From the NCBI GenBank assembly GCA_001795335.1, contig MGOK01000012.1, forward strand, positions 1 through 13,322: a stretch of DNA of 13,322 nucleotides. The letters are read 5' to 3'. The stretch comes from Chloroflexi bacterium RBG_19FT_COMBO_55_16 (lineage in GTDB: Bacteria; Chloroflexota; Anaerolineae; Anaerolineales; UBA4823). The position numbers and the translations under genes are program-made. The notes beneath the pieces are model-generated. The model did not search any database and was not told the origin of the DNA. It worked only from the letters and a program-made list of their open reading frames with translations. The stretch's first letter is position 1. Each line of letters starts with the position of its first letter. Positions 1 through 6,292 of the stretch are shown piece by piece.

Positions 1-78
1 TGTTCACACTCAAACTTTTACCAGCAGTTCTACTTTTTGTTAAGGTCCAGGTTTTTCGGTCAGAACTCTAAACTCAAG

Positions 79-1134
79 TTATATGAGCAATGTATATAGA
101 TTAAGAGAAAGAAGATAAATGGCTGAAGCTAATCCTATTAGAACTATGAGCATCACATAATCCAATGTTCTAAGCGGTTGGATTTCAAAGAATTCCCTGG
201 CTGGCTTGGTGAGCGAGAAACCACGCGCCTGGAGCGCATCTCCGATTTCGCTTGACCTGTGCAACATTGTTGCGACCAATGGCACAGACATGAGGGCAAT
301 ATTTCGCAATACCCCGAAAATGCTTAATTTCTTCATATTAATACCCCGGGCAACTTGCGCTTGTCGAATAGTTTCAAAATCCATAAGGGATAGGCTCAAA
401 GTGCGAAATACGATGGAAAGAAAAAACCGACTTATATATGGCATCCGGAGCTGTTTTAAAGCAGCGGCAAGCTCATTATCTCTGGTGGTCATAACAAGCA
501 TAAGACTCATGAATACCATAGCAGCGTAACCAAGTACTTTCGTTCCCGCAACCAGGGCATTTTTATCGGAAAGGATAAATGTGTACGGTTTCCAGAACGA
601 GAAAGTGGAAAATATCAAGCCAGGATTCGCCGTGAAACGAGTGATGAGTATTGCCAGCACTATTGCAATAAAGAGTCCCCGAGCGATTTTTTTGGTTATT
701 ACATAATGGCCTACCAATGTTACTAAAAAGACAACCGTGGAAACCCAGATGCCGACATCGATTTTCCCAGAATATACTTGCCAACTAAGGTAGGTATGGG
801 TGCCCGGTACCGGTGTAAAAGCAACCCAGGTGATGAAGAGAAATAAAAACATTGGGAAGATAATCACCAGGTAAGATTGAAACAACCAACGGCTCACGCC
901 ACCGAGAGACAAAGTAATTAAGGCAAGGATAAATAATGACCCGGCCATAATCGGATCCGGATTCTTCTCATCCATCACTCTAACGATAATGAATGACAAA
1001 ATCAGGATCCCCAGGAATTTGGTTATAACGTGCAGTTTGGACAACGGCGCACCAAGGCGCATTGAGAAAAGGAAGGTGCGCACATACCTCATACGGGTAT
1101 CCTTTCCACTTGATTGGGTAGTTGCTTCAGGCAT
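79..1134 (-). CDS. ecfT: ECF transporter transmembrane component (EcfT / CbiQ family)
   Basis: This is the membrane-embedded coupling subunit of an energy-coupling-factor ABC importer, which links a substrate-binding S component to two EcfA ATPases. The 351-residue protein is strongly hydrophobic, with membrane segments around residues 38-55, 62-80, 86-107, 128-146, 152-168, 195-215 and 325-345. The diagnostic feature is the pair of Ala-Arg-Gly motifs near the C-terminus (A262-R263-G264 and A303-R304-G305). In the family these sit on the cytoplasmic coupling helices that contact the ATPases. It starts 1 base after the amidohydrolase stop codon, with a GAGGAAAAAG ribosome-binding stretch inside that gene's end, so the two are surely cotranscribed. 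No EcfA or S component is in the window; they could lie left of position 1. The 351-residue length is longer than a typical EcfT of about 265 residues. The substrate is unknown; the neighbouring deaminase hints at a nucleobase-like or N-heterocyclic compound (inference). Confidence 0.88.
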   Translation of the reverse strand: MPEATTQSSGKDTRMRYVRTFLFSMRLGAPLSKLHVITKFLGILILSFIIVRVMDEKNPDPIMAGSLFILALITLSLGGVSRWLFQSYLVIIFPMFLFLFITWVAFTPVPGTHTYLSWQVYSGKIDVGIWVSTVVFLVTLVGHYVITKKIARGLFIAIVLAILITRFTANPGLIFSTFSFWKPYTFILSDKNALVAGTKVLGYAAMVFMSLMLVMTTRDNELAAALKQLRMPYISRFFLSIVFRTLSLSLMDFETIRQAQVARGINMKKLSIFGVLRNIALMSVPLVATMLHRSSEIGDALQARGFSLTKPAREFFEIQPLRTLDYVMLIVLIGLASAIYLLSLNLYTLLI

Positions 1135-1135
1135 C

Positions 1136-2605
1136 TTATACTTTTTCCTCTTGTATCAATTTATCCAGCGCAGCTTTCCATGAATCGAGTAATGTTGTCA
1201 GCTTTTTTGATGATTGTGGGTAGTTATTAAAGTAGCTGTCGACCTGTTCTTTTAACTCTTGATGCACATCTTTTTCAGGAACTGTAGCCAAGGTTCCATT
1301 GTCAAGGATCACCTTTCCATCGATAATGACATACTTGATAGATGATCCAGTTTCGCAAAATACTAAGTATTGCATGGCATCCGTCGCGGGAGTCCAGAAA
1401 CTTTGGGCGAGATCCAGTAATACAAGGTCTGCCAGATAATCTTTAGAGATTCGCCCCAGGTTGTTTGGGTATCCCAAAACCTTGGCTCCAGAAAGTGTGC
1501 TGGATTCGATAACTTGTCGAGCACTCAACCAGGCATTCGTCTCCCAAATTGCTGGTGAATGTAACAATCCCATGAGCTTCATAGCAGTAAACATATTTTG
1601 GTTATCATTGCTGGCAGCGCCATCGGTTCCCAGCGCCACATCGACACCACGAGCCAGCATTTGTGGGATTGGTGCAATCCCGCTTCCAAGCCTGAGATTA
1701 CTTACTGGATTGTGGACAATAGTCGTATCCGTTCGCGCCAATGAGCTAATCTCATCATCGCTGATCCATACACCATGGGCTATCGAAGTGTTGGGACCCA
1801 AAATTCCCATCTCTTCTAATTCCAAGATCGCTGGGCGTCCATAGATTGAAAGGCACACCTTACTCTGAAGGCATGTTTCAGCCAGATGGAGGTGAAATCC
1901 TGTATTAAATTGTTGCGCCAGTTCCAGGCACCCCTGCAACAGGTGGCGAGAGCACCATTGAGGTCCTCCTGGGCCAGGCAAGCACTTCAAGCGCCCGTTT
2001 TCTTTAAGGTGCCAGCGTTCAAAGAAATCTTGGAGTAAAACCAGCAAATCCGAAGACACTGCTCGATTCTCTTGGTCTTCTTCCAGGAGCGCCAGACGTG
2101 GTTCAGCCCGGACAGCATACTCCAGTATCAGGTTTTGATCTTCGACCAGGGGAGCCAATCCTACCCGCATCCCGGATTCTGCGTATGCATGCATGGCAGC
2201 ATCTAAGCCCTCCAACGTGAGAGATTGTGCCATCCAGAAATGGTCCAGCACAGCGGTGGTCCCAGAGCGGATCATCTCAGCGGTACCAGCCAGTGTTATT
2301 AAGTAAATCAGACGGAGAGGGAAATTGGCTCGATGGGCAAATTGTTTAACCAGCCAGAGTTCAAGGTGAAGTTGTTCGACAGTGGCACGAAGGATGTTTT
2401 CCGGCGAATGAGTATGAGAATTGATCAAACCAGGTAGAGCCAGTAATCCTTGACCATCAATAACGCGATCCGAATTGGCTATCGCACCTGTCGATTGAAC
2501 AGCTGCAATCCGATGATCACAGATGAGAATGTCTTGATGTTCAATGTAACCCTTCGGGCTTGAACTATCTAGAAGAGAACAGTTCTGAATTAATGTGGTC
2601 ATCAT
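1136..2605 (-). CDS. Amidohydrolase, MTA/SAH deaminase - chlorohydrolase (TrzA/AtzB-like) group
   Basis: A metal-dependent hydrolase or deaminase of the amidohydrolase superfamily, 489 residues, cytoplasmic (no signal peptide). The metal-binding series is complete: H64-x-H66 after an N-terminal beta segment, H240 with E243 in an HLHLAE motif, H277 in SIAHG, and D328 in GTDGA. The VHNPVSNLRLGSG stretch before D328 is typical of the group that deaminates S-adenosylhomocysteine, methylthioadenosine, guanine, 8-oxoguanine, cytosine or s-triazines. HxAE plus SxAHG plus TDG supports a mononuclear metal deaminase, but the sequence alone does not give the substrate. The start codon overlaps the Lrp-type regulator's stop in an ATGA arrangement, implying translational coupling. 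A second in-frame ATG follows immediately (M1-M2), so the start is uncertain by one codon. The gene lies between a regulator and an EcfT transporter subunit, which suggests catabolism or salvage of the imported compound (inference). Confidence 0.87.
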   Translation of the reverse strand: MMTTLIQNCSLLDSSSPKGYIEHQDILICDHRIAAVQSTGAIANSDRVIDGQGLLALPGLINSHTHSPENILRATVEQLHLELWLVKQFAHRANFPLRLIYLITLAGTAEMIRSGTTAVLDHFWMAQSLTLEGLDAAMHAYAESGMRVGLAPLVEDQNLILEYAVRAEPRLALLEEDQENRAVSSDLLVLLQDFFERWHLKENGRLKCLPGPGGPQWCSRHLLQGCLELAQQFNTGFHLHLAETCLQSKVCLSIYGRPAILELEEMGILGPNTSIAHGVWISDDEISSLARTDTTIVHNPVSNLRLGSGIAPIPQMLARGVDVALGTDGAASNDNQNMFTAMKLMGLLHSPAIWETNAWLSARQVIESSTLSGAKVLGYPNNLGRISKDYLADLVLLDLAQSFWTPATDAMQYLVFCETGSSIKYVIIDGKVILDNGTLATVPEKDVHQELKEQVDSYFNNYPQSSKKLTTLLDSWKAALDKLIQEEKV

Positions 2606-3069
2606 GATGAGCCATTGATATCCTGGGAAGGTTGTCCCCAGTCATATCCATATTTAACCAATTTAAGCACTTGAAGCGTTTCCGTTCGTTGAATACCGGG
2701 AATCTGTCCCAGCACATCGGTTACGAAATTTAACAATTCCTCATTGGACTTGAACCAGGCTTCAGTCAAGATATCATATCTACCCAAGGTTAATCCAATG
2801 AACCGTAATCCGGGAAGATCAAGGAGCGCCTTCACAATAGAATTCAGAAAACGGTGCTCAATTTGCATTCCAATGAGAGCCATGATGGTATAACCAAGCC
2901 GAAAGGGATCTGCGACGACGGTGCTGCGCAGAATTCCTGTGTCAAACAGGGATTGGCGCCGGCGACGGATTGTGGATTCGCTTGCATGGAGCACCTGCGC
3001 CAGCGCTTTATTAGTTTCATCAGGATTTGCAAGTAAAAGAGAAATTAGTTTTCGATCAAGTTCGTCCAT
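2602..3069 (-). CDS. Lrp/AsnC family transcriptional regulator
   Basis: A small DNA-binding regulator of 155 residues, the usual length for Lrp/AsnC proteins. An N-terminal winged helix-turn-helix covers about residues 2-50, with the recognition helix near residues 30-42 (ASESTIRRRRQ). It is followed by a ligand-binding RAM (ACT-like) domain at about 62-140, with the family's LGRYDILTE-type segment at 95-103. Such proteins form octamers or larger assemblies and respond to amino acids or other small metabolites. It is the first gene of the operon with the amidohydrolase and EcfT. The start at 3069 is supported by AAGGA about 6 bases upstream and by a strong promoter just ahead. A perfect palindrome beside that promoter makes autoregulation likely (inference). 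The effector is unknown; the substrate of the amidohydrolase or transporter is the natural candidate. Confidence 0.92.
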   Translation of the reverse strand: MDELDRKLISLLLANPDETNKALAQVLHASESTIRRRRQSLFDTGILRSTVVADPFRLGYTIMALIGMQIEHRFLNSIVKALLDLPGLRFIGLTLGRYDILTEAWFKSNEELLNFVTDVLGQIPGIQRTETLQVLKLVKYGYDWGQPSQDINGSS

Positions 3070-3083
3070 ATATATTCCTTCTT

Positions 3084-3112
3084 ATTATAGGGAGTTATAA
3101 ACGTTGTGTCAA
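3084..3112 (-). promoter_or_regulatory. Sigma-70 promoter of the lrp-amidohydrolase-ecfT operon
   Basis: On the minus strand a perfect -35 TTGACA (3107-3112) is followed, after a 17-base spacer, by a perfect -10 TATAAT (3084-3089). Only 14 bases separate the -10 from the regulator's ATG. Transcription should therefore start about 7 bases before the ATG, giving a near-leaderless mRNA with a truncated ribosome-binding site. Confidence 0.8.
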
Positions 3113-3113
3113 C

Positions 3114-3127
3114 AATATAGCTATATT
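3114..3127. promoter_or_regulatory. Perfect 14-base palindrome next to the -35 box (candidate operator)
   Basis: AATATAGCTATATT is an exact inverted repeat centred between 3120 and 3121. It lies one base upstream of the -35 hexamer of the operon led by the Lrp-type regulator. Lrp/AsnC proteins bind AT-rich palindromes of about this length and often control their own gene. The position would suit activation or steric repression. Binding itself is inferred. Confidence 0.5.
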
Positions 3128-3192
3128 ATAAATAAAAACGTCATTTAATAACAGTATTAAGACTTTTTTATTCAATACCAGAAGTTTTATCG
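3128..3192. other. AT-rich intergenic stretch upstream of the lrp promoter
   Basis: Between the candidate operator and the transposase remnant the sequence is very AT-rich, with A/T runs such as ATAAATAAAAA. It may act as an UP-like element for the leftward promoter. I see no gene, terminator or RNA element here. Similarly, 3566-3591 between the remnant and the next gene holds nothing except part of a 12-base palindrome, GTTTAATTAAAC (3556-3567). Confidence 0.4.
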
Positions 3193-3565
3193 TGGTACGT
3201 GTCTGAATATTTGAAACTGAATCGGGGTAAAAACTATCAAGCGCTATCACCGCTCCATGAAGAACATGGTGAAGCTGCAGAACTTCTACTTCCCCAGGGA
3301 ATTGGAGTGAGAGATCGCCAGCTTTATGGCGGATTACAACCACGAACGCAACCACAAATCGCTGGCAAATGTCACCCCTGTGGTTGTTTATTTCGGCAGA
3401 GAATTGGAGGTAGCGATCAGGCGAGAAAAGAACGAGAGACGTATATTACAGGAAAACCACTTGAAGAACTTGCAGGCAGTGGCTGCAGAATATTATTGGC
3501 GAGGGTGTCTCTCAGGAAAAGGCACCTTTTGTTTTTGTTCTGGAGATATACCGCCGTTTAATTAA
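3193..3565 (+). pseudogene. Decayed IS transposase fragment (integrase-core C-terminus)
   Basis: The 3' remnant of an rve/DDE-type transposase of the IS3/IS481-like kind. From 3236 one frame reads IKRYHRSMKN, then an in-frame TGA at 3308-3310, then ADYNHERNHKSL and VYFGRE, the conserved C-terminal end of the integrase core. Upstream, near 3193-3226, a different frame reads WYVSEYLKLNRGK, which resembles the WxxS-x-L...RG part of the same domain. At least one frameshift or small deletion therefore lies near 3226-3236. The N-terminal two thirds, including the DNA-binding part and the first catalytic residues, are absent, and I see no terminal inverted repeats. The last 25 or so codons before the TAA do not look like transposase. 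The product would be inactive. It lies exactly between the AT-rich transport operon and the respiratory cluster. Confidence 0.8.
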
Positions 3566-3591
3566 ACAGCTTTCGGGAGGATTCCCCAGGG

Positions 3592-3861
3592 TCATTGTTC
3601 AGGCGCTTCCTTCCGGCTGGCGAGATACGTCAGCAGGAGAACGACCACAATCAGCAGCTGGCCGGCGATCAAACCCACCAGTTCGGCTTCAAAGATCAAA
3701 TCCCGGCCTTTAGCCAGGGTATCCCCGAGGATAAAGGCGATGGCATTGGAGATATCAAACAGGTGGTCGGTGATGTAGGCCGTCGCCGTAAGCGCCAGCG
3801 CAGTGAAGGGGATCGCCAGAAGCAATGTCCAGAAAACTGCCAAGAATTGAGCCTTTTTCAT
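3592..3861 (-). CDS. Small two-helix membrane protein, unknown function
   Basis: I do not recognise this 89-residue protein. It begins MKKAQF and has two hydrophobic segments (about residues 7-32 and 60-82) joined by a loop of about 27 residues containing acidic and basic residues. It ends in a charged tail (SRKEAPEQ). The first segment could alternatively be an uncleaved signal anchor. A longer reading from an ATG at 3990 is possible, but I chose 3861 because AGAGGAGG lies 5 bases upstream and the longer N-terminus falls in a GC-rich hairpin. The gene is downstream of the response regulator but separated by about 250 bases with its own putative promoter and structured leader. It could be a target of the two-component system (inference). 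Confidence 0.65.
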   Translation of the reverse strand: MKKAQFLAVFWTLLLAIPFTALALTATAYITDHLFDISNAIAFILGDTLAKGRDLIFEAELVGLIAGQLLIVVVLLLTYLASRKEAPEQ

Positions 3862-3866
3862 GGTAA

Positions 3867-3874
3867 CCTCCTCT
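3867..3874 (-). promoter_or_regulatory. Strong ribosome-binding site deciding the start at 3861
   Basis: AGAGGAGG on the minus strand, 5 bases before the ATG. It fixes the shorter 89-residue reading of the small membrane protein over an extension that would begin at 3990. Confidence 0.75.
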
Positions 3875-3917
3875 GCTAATACCTCACGGTTCCGATAAGA
3901 CCTAACTAGTTCGTGGT

Positions 3918-3971
3918 GCAAAATTGCTCTATGCGCCGTCCCCGGCGCAGGTTTTGCCGCCGAGGACGGCG
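3918..3971 (-). promoter_or_regulatory. Structured leader: 14-bp hairpin with possible pseudoknot
   Basis: In the minus-strand transcript, 3971-3958 pairs with 3947-3934 over 14 base pairs with a single G-U (3942/3963), closing a 10-base loop. The loop contains GCAAAA (3957-3952), and UUUUGC follows 10 bases past the stem (3923-3918), so a 6-bp H-type pseudoknot is possible. No U-tract follows the stem, so it does not look like an ordinary intrinsic terminator. It lies in the roughly 135-base leader between the putative promoter and the small membrane protein, where it may control translation, processing or stability. Function is inferred. Confidence 0.5.
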
Positions 3972-4004
3972 GCTTGAGCGCGTTGCACACCAGAAACTAA
4001 CTAT

Positions 4005-4033
4005 AGGATATAGAATTTTTGCGGGAAGGTCAA
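4005..4033 (-). promoter_or_regulatory. Putative sigma-70 promoter for the small membrane protein
   Basis: On the minus strand TTGACC (4028-4033) and TATCCT (4005-4010) are separated by exactly 17 bases. They match 5/6 and 4/6 of consensus and sit in a locally AT-rich stretch. An 8-base inverted repeat, ACTAACTA (3996-4003) and TAGTTAGT (4055-4062), flanks the promoter. It could be a regulator site or chance. Confidence 0.5.
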
Positions 4034-4114
4034 TAGGGGAGAGAGGGGATTATTTAGTTAGTGAGATCACCCTATATCGAGGCCAGAAGCCAGTTTCCGG
4101 AAACCAGGTTTCTA

Positions 4115-4768
4115 TCAGGCTTCAATCAGTCCCTTGCGGATGGCATACTTGACCAGTTCCCCCCGGCTGTGCAAATTGAGTTTGCGCATCAAGTTCTCGC
4201 GATGGCGGGCGACGGTGTGTTTGCTGATCACCAGCTGATCGGCGATCTCATCATTGGTGAAGCCCTCCGCCAGGAGACGTAACACCTCTTGTTCGCGCTC
4301 GGTCAGGTTGTCCATGGCGGATTTCACCAGCCCCTCTTCTGCCCGGCTGAGAAAGTCAGAAACCAGGGCTTTGGCCAGGGAGGGATAAATATAGACCTCG
4401 CCAGCGTAGGCTGCCTGAATGGCCGAAATCAGGTCCTCCGGCGCGGCGCGCTTGGGCACGTATCCGGTGGCGCCTGCCTTGAGCATCTCAAAGAAATATT
4501 GTTCGTCTTCATGGATGGTCAGGGCGACGATAGCCATGTCTGGGAAGCGGTGCTTGAGCTGGCTGGTGACTTCGATGCCCGAAATGTCTGGCAAGGTGAT
4601 ATCCATCACCACCACCTGTGGTGAGAGTTCCTGCGCCATGGCGATGGCCTGGCTGCCGGTGCTCGCCTCACCAACGATGACCATGTCCGCCTGGCTCTCG
4701 AGCAGCATGCGCAGGCCGGTGCGCACCACTTCATGATCTTCTACGAGCAGGAGACGGATGTCAGTCAT
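4115..4768 (-). CDS. NarL/LuxR-type response regulator
   Basis: The output half of a two-component system, 217 residues, the usual length for the NarL/FixJ class. The receiver domain (about 3-120) has the acidic pair E10-D11, the phospho-acceptor D56 in VVMDITLP, T84, and K106 in GYVPK. After a linker, the GerE/LuxR helix-turn-helix domain (about 150-215) shows LTEREQEVLRLLAEG, the recognition helix region SKHTVARHRENLMRKL, and a conserved C-terminal end. The start codon overlaps the histidine kinase's 3' end by 8 bases, so the two are translationally coupled. The likely targets are the respiratory genes upstream and perhaps the promoter at 4005-4033 (inference). All key residues are present, so the protein should be functional. 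I see no clear U-tract terminator just downstream. Confidence 0.95.
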   Translation of the reverse strand: MTDIRLLLVEDHEVVRTGLRMLLESQADMVIVGEASTGSQAIAMAQELSPQVVVMDITLPDISGIEVTSQLKHRFPDMAIVALTIHEDEQYFFEMLKAGATGYVPKRAAPEDLISAIQAAYAGEVYIYPSLAKALVSDFLSRAEEGLVKSAMDNLTEREQEVLRLLAEGFTNDEIADQLVISKHTVARHRENLMRKLNLHSRGELVKYAIRKGLIEA

Positions 4769-6251
4769 TTTCAGCCGTTCCGGGTTTTAATATTACTTGA
4801 ACCTCAACCAGCGTGCCTGCACCGGGCTGAGAATTTATCTTGCAAGTGCCACTGACCAGTGCGGCACGTTCCATCATCCCGAGCAATCCCCAGCATGGGT
4901 GCTGCATACCCGCCTTGAGCGTAGCATCGACATTAAAACCTTGCCCGTCATCCTCTACCTGAAGGCTGGCCAGGGTTTCCGATAGAGAAAGGCGGATTTC
5001 AGCGTGACTGGCATTGGCATGGCGCACCACATTGGTGATCGCTTCCTGAGCGATACGAAACAAGACCACCCTGACGTTGAGAGGCAATTCTCGACCGTTG
5101 CCAAGCGAGTTGAGGTTGACCGGCAGCCCGAAGCGAGACGTGGTTTCGCGGGCATACCAGTGCAGGGCAGCCAACAAGCCGAGATCATCTAAATGAGGAG
5201 GACGTAAACCGGCCACTATCCGCTGCAACTCGTCCAGGCCATTTGTCGCCAGGGATTGCAATTGCTCAGCCTGTTGCTCGGCGCGTTGCGGGTTATTCTC
5301 GATCATCTTACGCAGACCACGCAGGCCCAGGCCCAGGGCGGTCAGCGACTGGCCGGTCTCGTCATGCAGCTCTTGGGCGATGCGCTGCCGCTCGGCCTCT
5401 TGCGCCTCAACGGTGCGATGCAGCAGCTCGGCGCGCAGCTCTTCCAGGCGGCGGCGCTCAGCCAGCTGGGCTTCGCGCAGCGTATTGATCTGGCGCTGGT
5501 TTTCAACTTCGAATGCCCGTAAAGAACGGATGACAAAGACAGCCGCCATGCTGGCCATGGCTGCCCGGAACACCTGCACCGGGAAACCGAACCATTGGAT
5601 GAATTGAAGCGCATTCAGGAACTGGGAAGGGAAGATGCTACTTGGGGAGGCGAAGAGCTGGCCGATCCCGCCGTACATCCCAAAAGCCAGGGCAGCCAGG
5701 GCAACATCGCGCCCGAAACTCTGCATGCCAGCCCGGAAGAACAGCCGCCGCTGGATCAGCAACCCCCAGGCAGTGAGGGCTGCGCCAGGGATCGCTAATG
5801 AGTAACGGGTGTAGACATCAGCTGAGATGGAGCGTCGCAGCTCATCGGGCTGCGTAGAAAAGACCCAGACCAGCCCCAAAAGCCAGATGACGACGCTTAT
5901 CAGCAAGATCAACCGCCAGAGATTTGGTTTGACGATCCCGGTGATCAACCTGACACCAAATGCAATTAAGCAAAAGAAGGAAGCGGCCAGCAACACCAGT
6001 CGAACGGTATCCACCATGTCTGGAGGATGGTACTCAGGTTGGGCGCTGACCTTGATCAGCAAGAACATCTCGAACCATTCATGCCCCCCATGGATCAACC
6101 CAAACCAGCCTAGAGGGCGCAGCGCTCGGGCGAAATCGAGCTGTGTGGAGCGGCTGATCTCGAGCAAGATCGCCAGCCCCATGCTGAAGAAGGACAGGCC
6201 ATAGAAGAAAAATACACCGACGATATTGCGGGTGAAGAACTCAGCGAGCAT
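4761..6251 (-). CDS. Membrane sensor histidine kinase, NarX/DesK-type (HisKA_3)
   Basis: The sensor partner of the overlapping response regulator, 496 residues. The N-terminal half (about 1-242) has roughly seven membrane helices and no large external domain. It includes an unusual HGGHEWFEM stretch with H54 and H57 at a membrane boundary. A coiled-coil linker (about 248-290) leads to the HisKA_3 dimerisation domain with the phospho-acceptor H296 in RIAQELHDETGQ. The HATPase_c domain follows, with the N-box at N407 in AQEAITNVVRHA, the G1 box DDGQGF, and a G2-like WGLLGMMERA. This is the architecture of NarX/DesK-type kinases paired with NarL-type regulators. The gene begins 41 bases after the last cytochrome gene with only a small hairpin between, so it probably belongs to the respiratory operon. 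It could sense redox state, quinone or a membrane-borne signal (inference). Confidence 0.93.
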   Translation of the reverse strand: MLAEFFTRNIVGVFFFYGLSFFSMGLAILLEISRSTQLDFARALRPLGWFGLIHGGHEWFEMFLLIKVSAQPEYHPPDMVDTVRLVLLAASFFCLIAFGVRLITGIVKPNLWRLILLISVVIWLLGLVWVFSTQPDELRRSISADVYTRYSLAIPGAALTAWGLLIQRRLFFRAGMQSFGRDVALAALAFGMYGGIGQLFASPSSIFPSQFLNALQFIQWFGFPVQVFRAAMASMAAVFVIRSLRAFEVENQRQINTLREAQLAERRRLEELRAELLHRTVEAQEAERQRIAQELHDETGQSLTALGLGLRGLRKMIENNPQRAEQQAEQLQSLATNGLDELQRIVAGLRPPHLDDLGLLAALHWYARETTSRFGLPVNLNSLGNGRELPLNVRVVLFRIAQEAITNVVRHANASHAEIRLSLSETLASLQVEDDGQGFNVDATLKAGMQHPCWGLLGMMERAALVSGTCKINSQPGAGTLVEVQVILKPGTAEND

Positions 6252-6275
6252 GGTATGAGCCTTACCGGAAAATGT

Positions 6276-6292
6276 CAGACTACGGAAGTCTG
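6276..6292 (-). terminator. Small hairpin after the last cytochrome gene (weak terminator or attenuator)
   Basis: Immediately after the cytochrome b-c fusion's TAA, the minus strand reads CAGACT, a 5-base loop, then AGTCTG, followed by ACATTTTCC. A 6-bp stem with a short interrupted T-run is too weak for full termination. It could lower transcription into the kinase-regulator pair or protect the cytochrome mRNA 3' end. Confidence 0.4.

Noticed and set aside
1..78. Next gene of the left operon, for example an EcfA ATPase start
   Set aside because: The minus strand here has no ATG. A possible GTG or TTG near the edge lacks a convincing ribosome-binding site, so nothing can be called in these 78 bases.
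3556..3567. 12-base palindrome GTTTAATTAAAC as an IS end or terminator
   Set aside because: It has no loop, no matching copy at the other side of the transposase relic, and no visible target duplication.
3862..3990. N-terminal extension of the small membrane protein to an ATG at 3990
   Set aside because: The added 43 residues come from the GC-rich hairpin and the leader, look unlike a protein start, and bypass the excellent AGAGGAGG site ahead of 3861.
4081..4115. Terminator after the response regulator gene
   Set aside because: The GTTTC/GAAAC/GTTTC alternation forms a 12-base palindrome (4093-4104) and alternative short stems, but none has a usable loop and no T-run follows, so I cannot support a terminator or operator.
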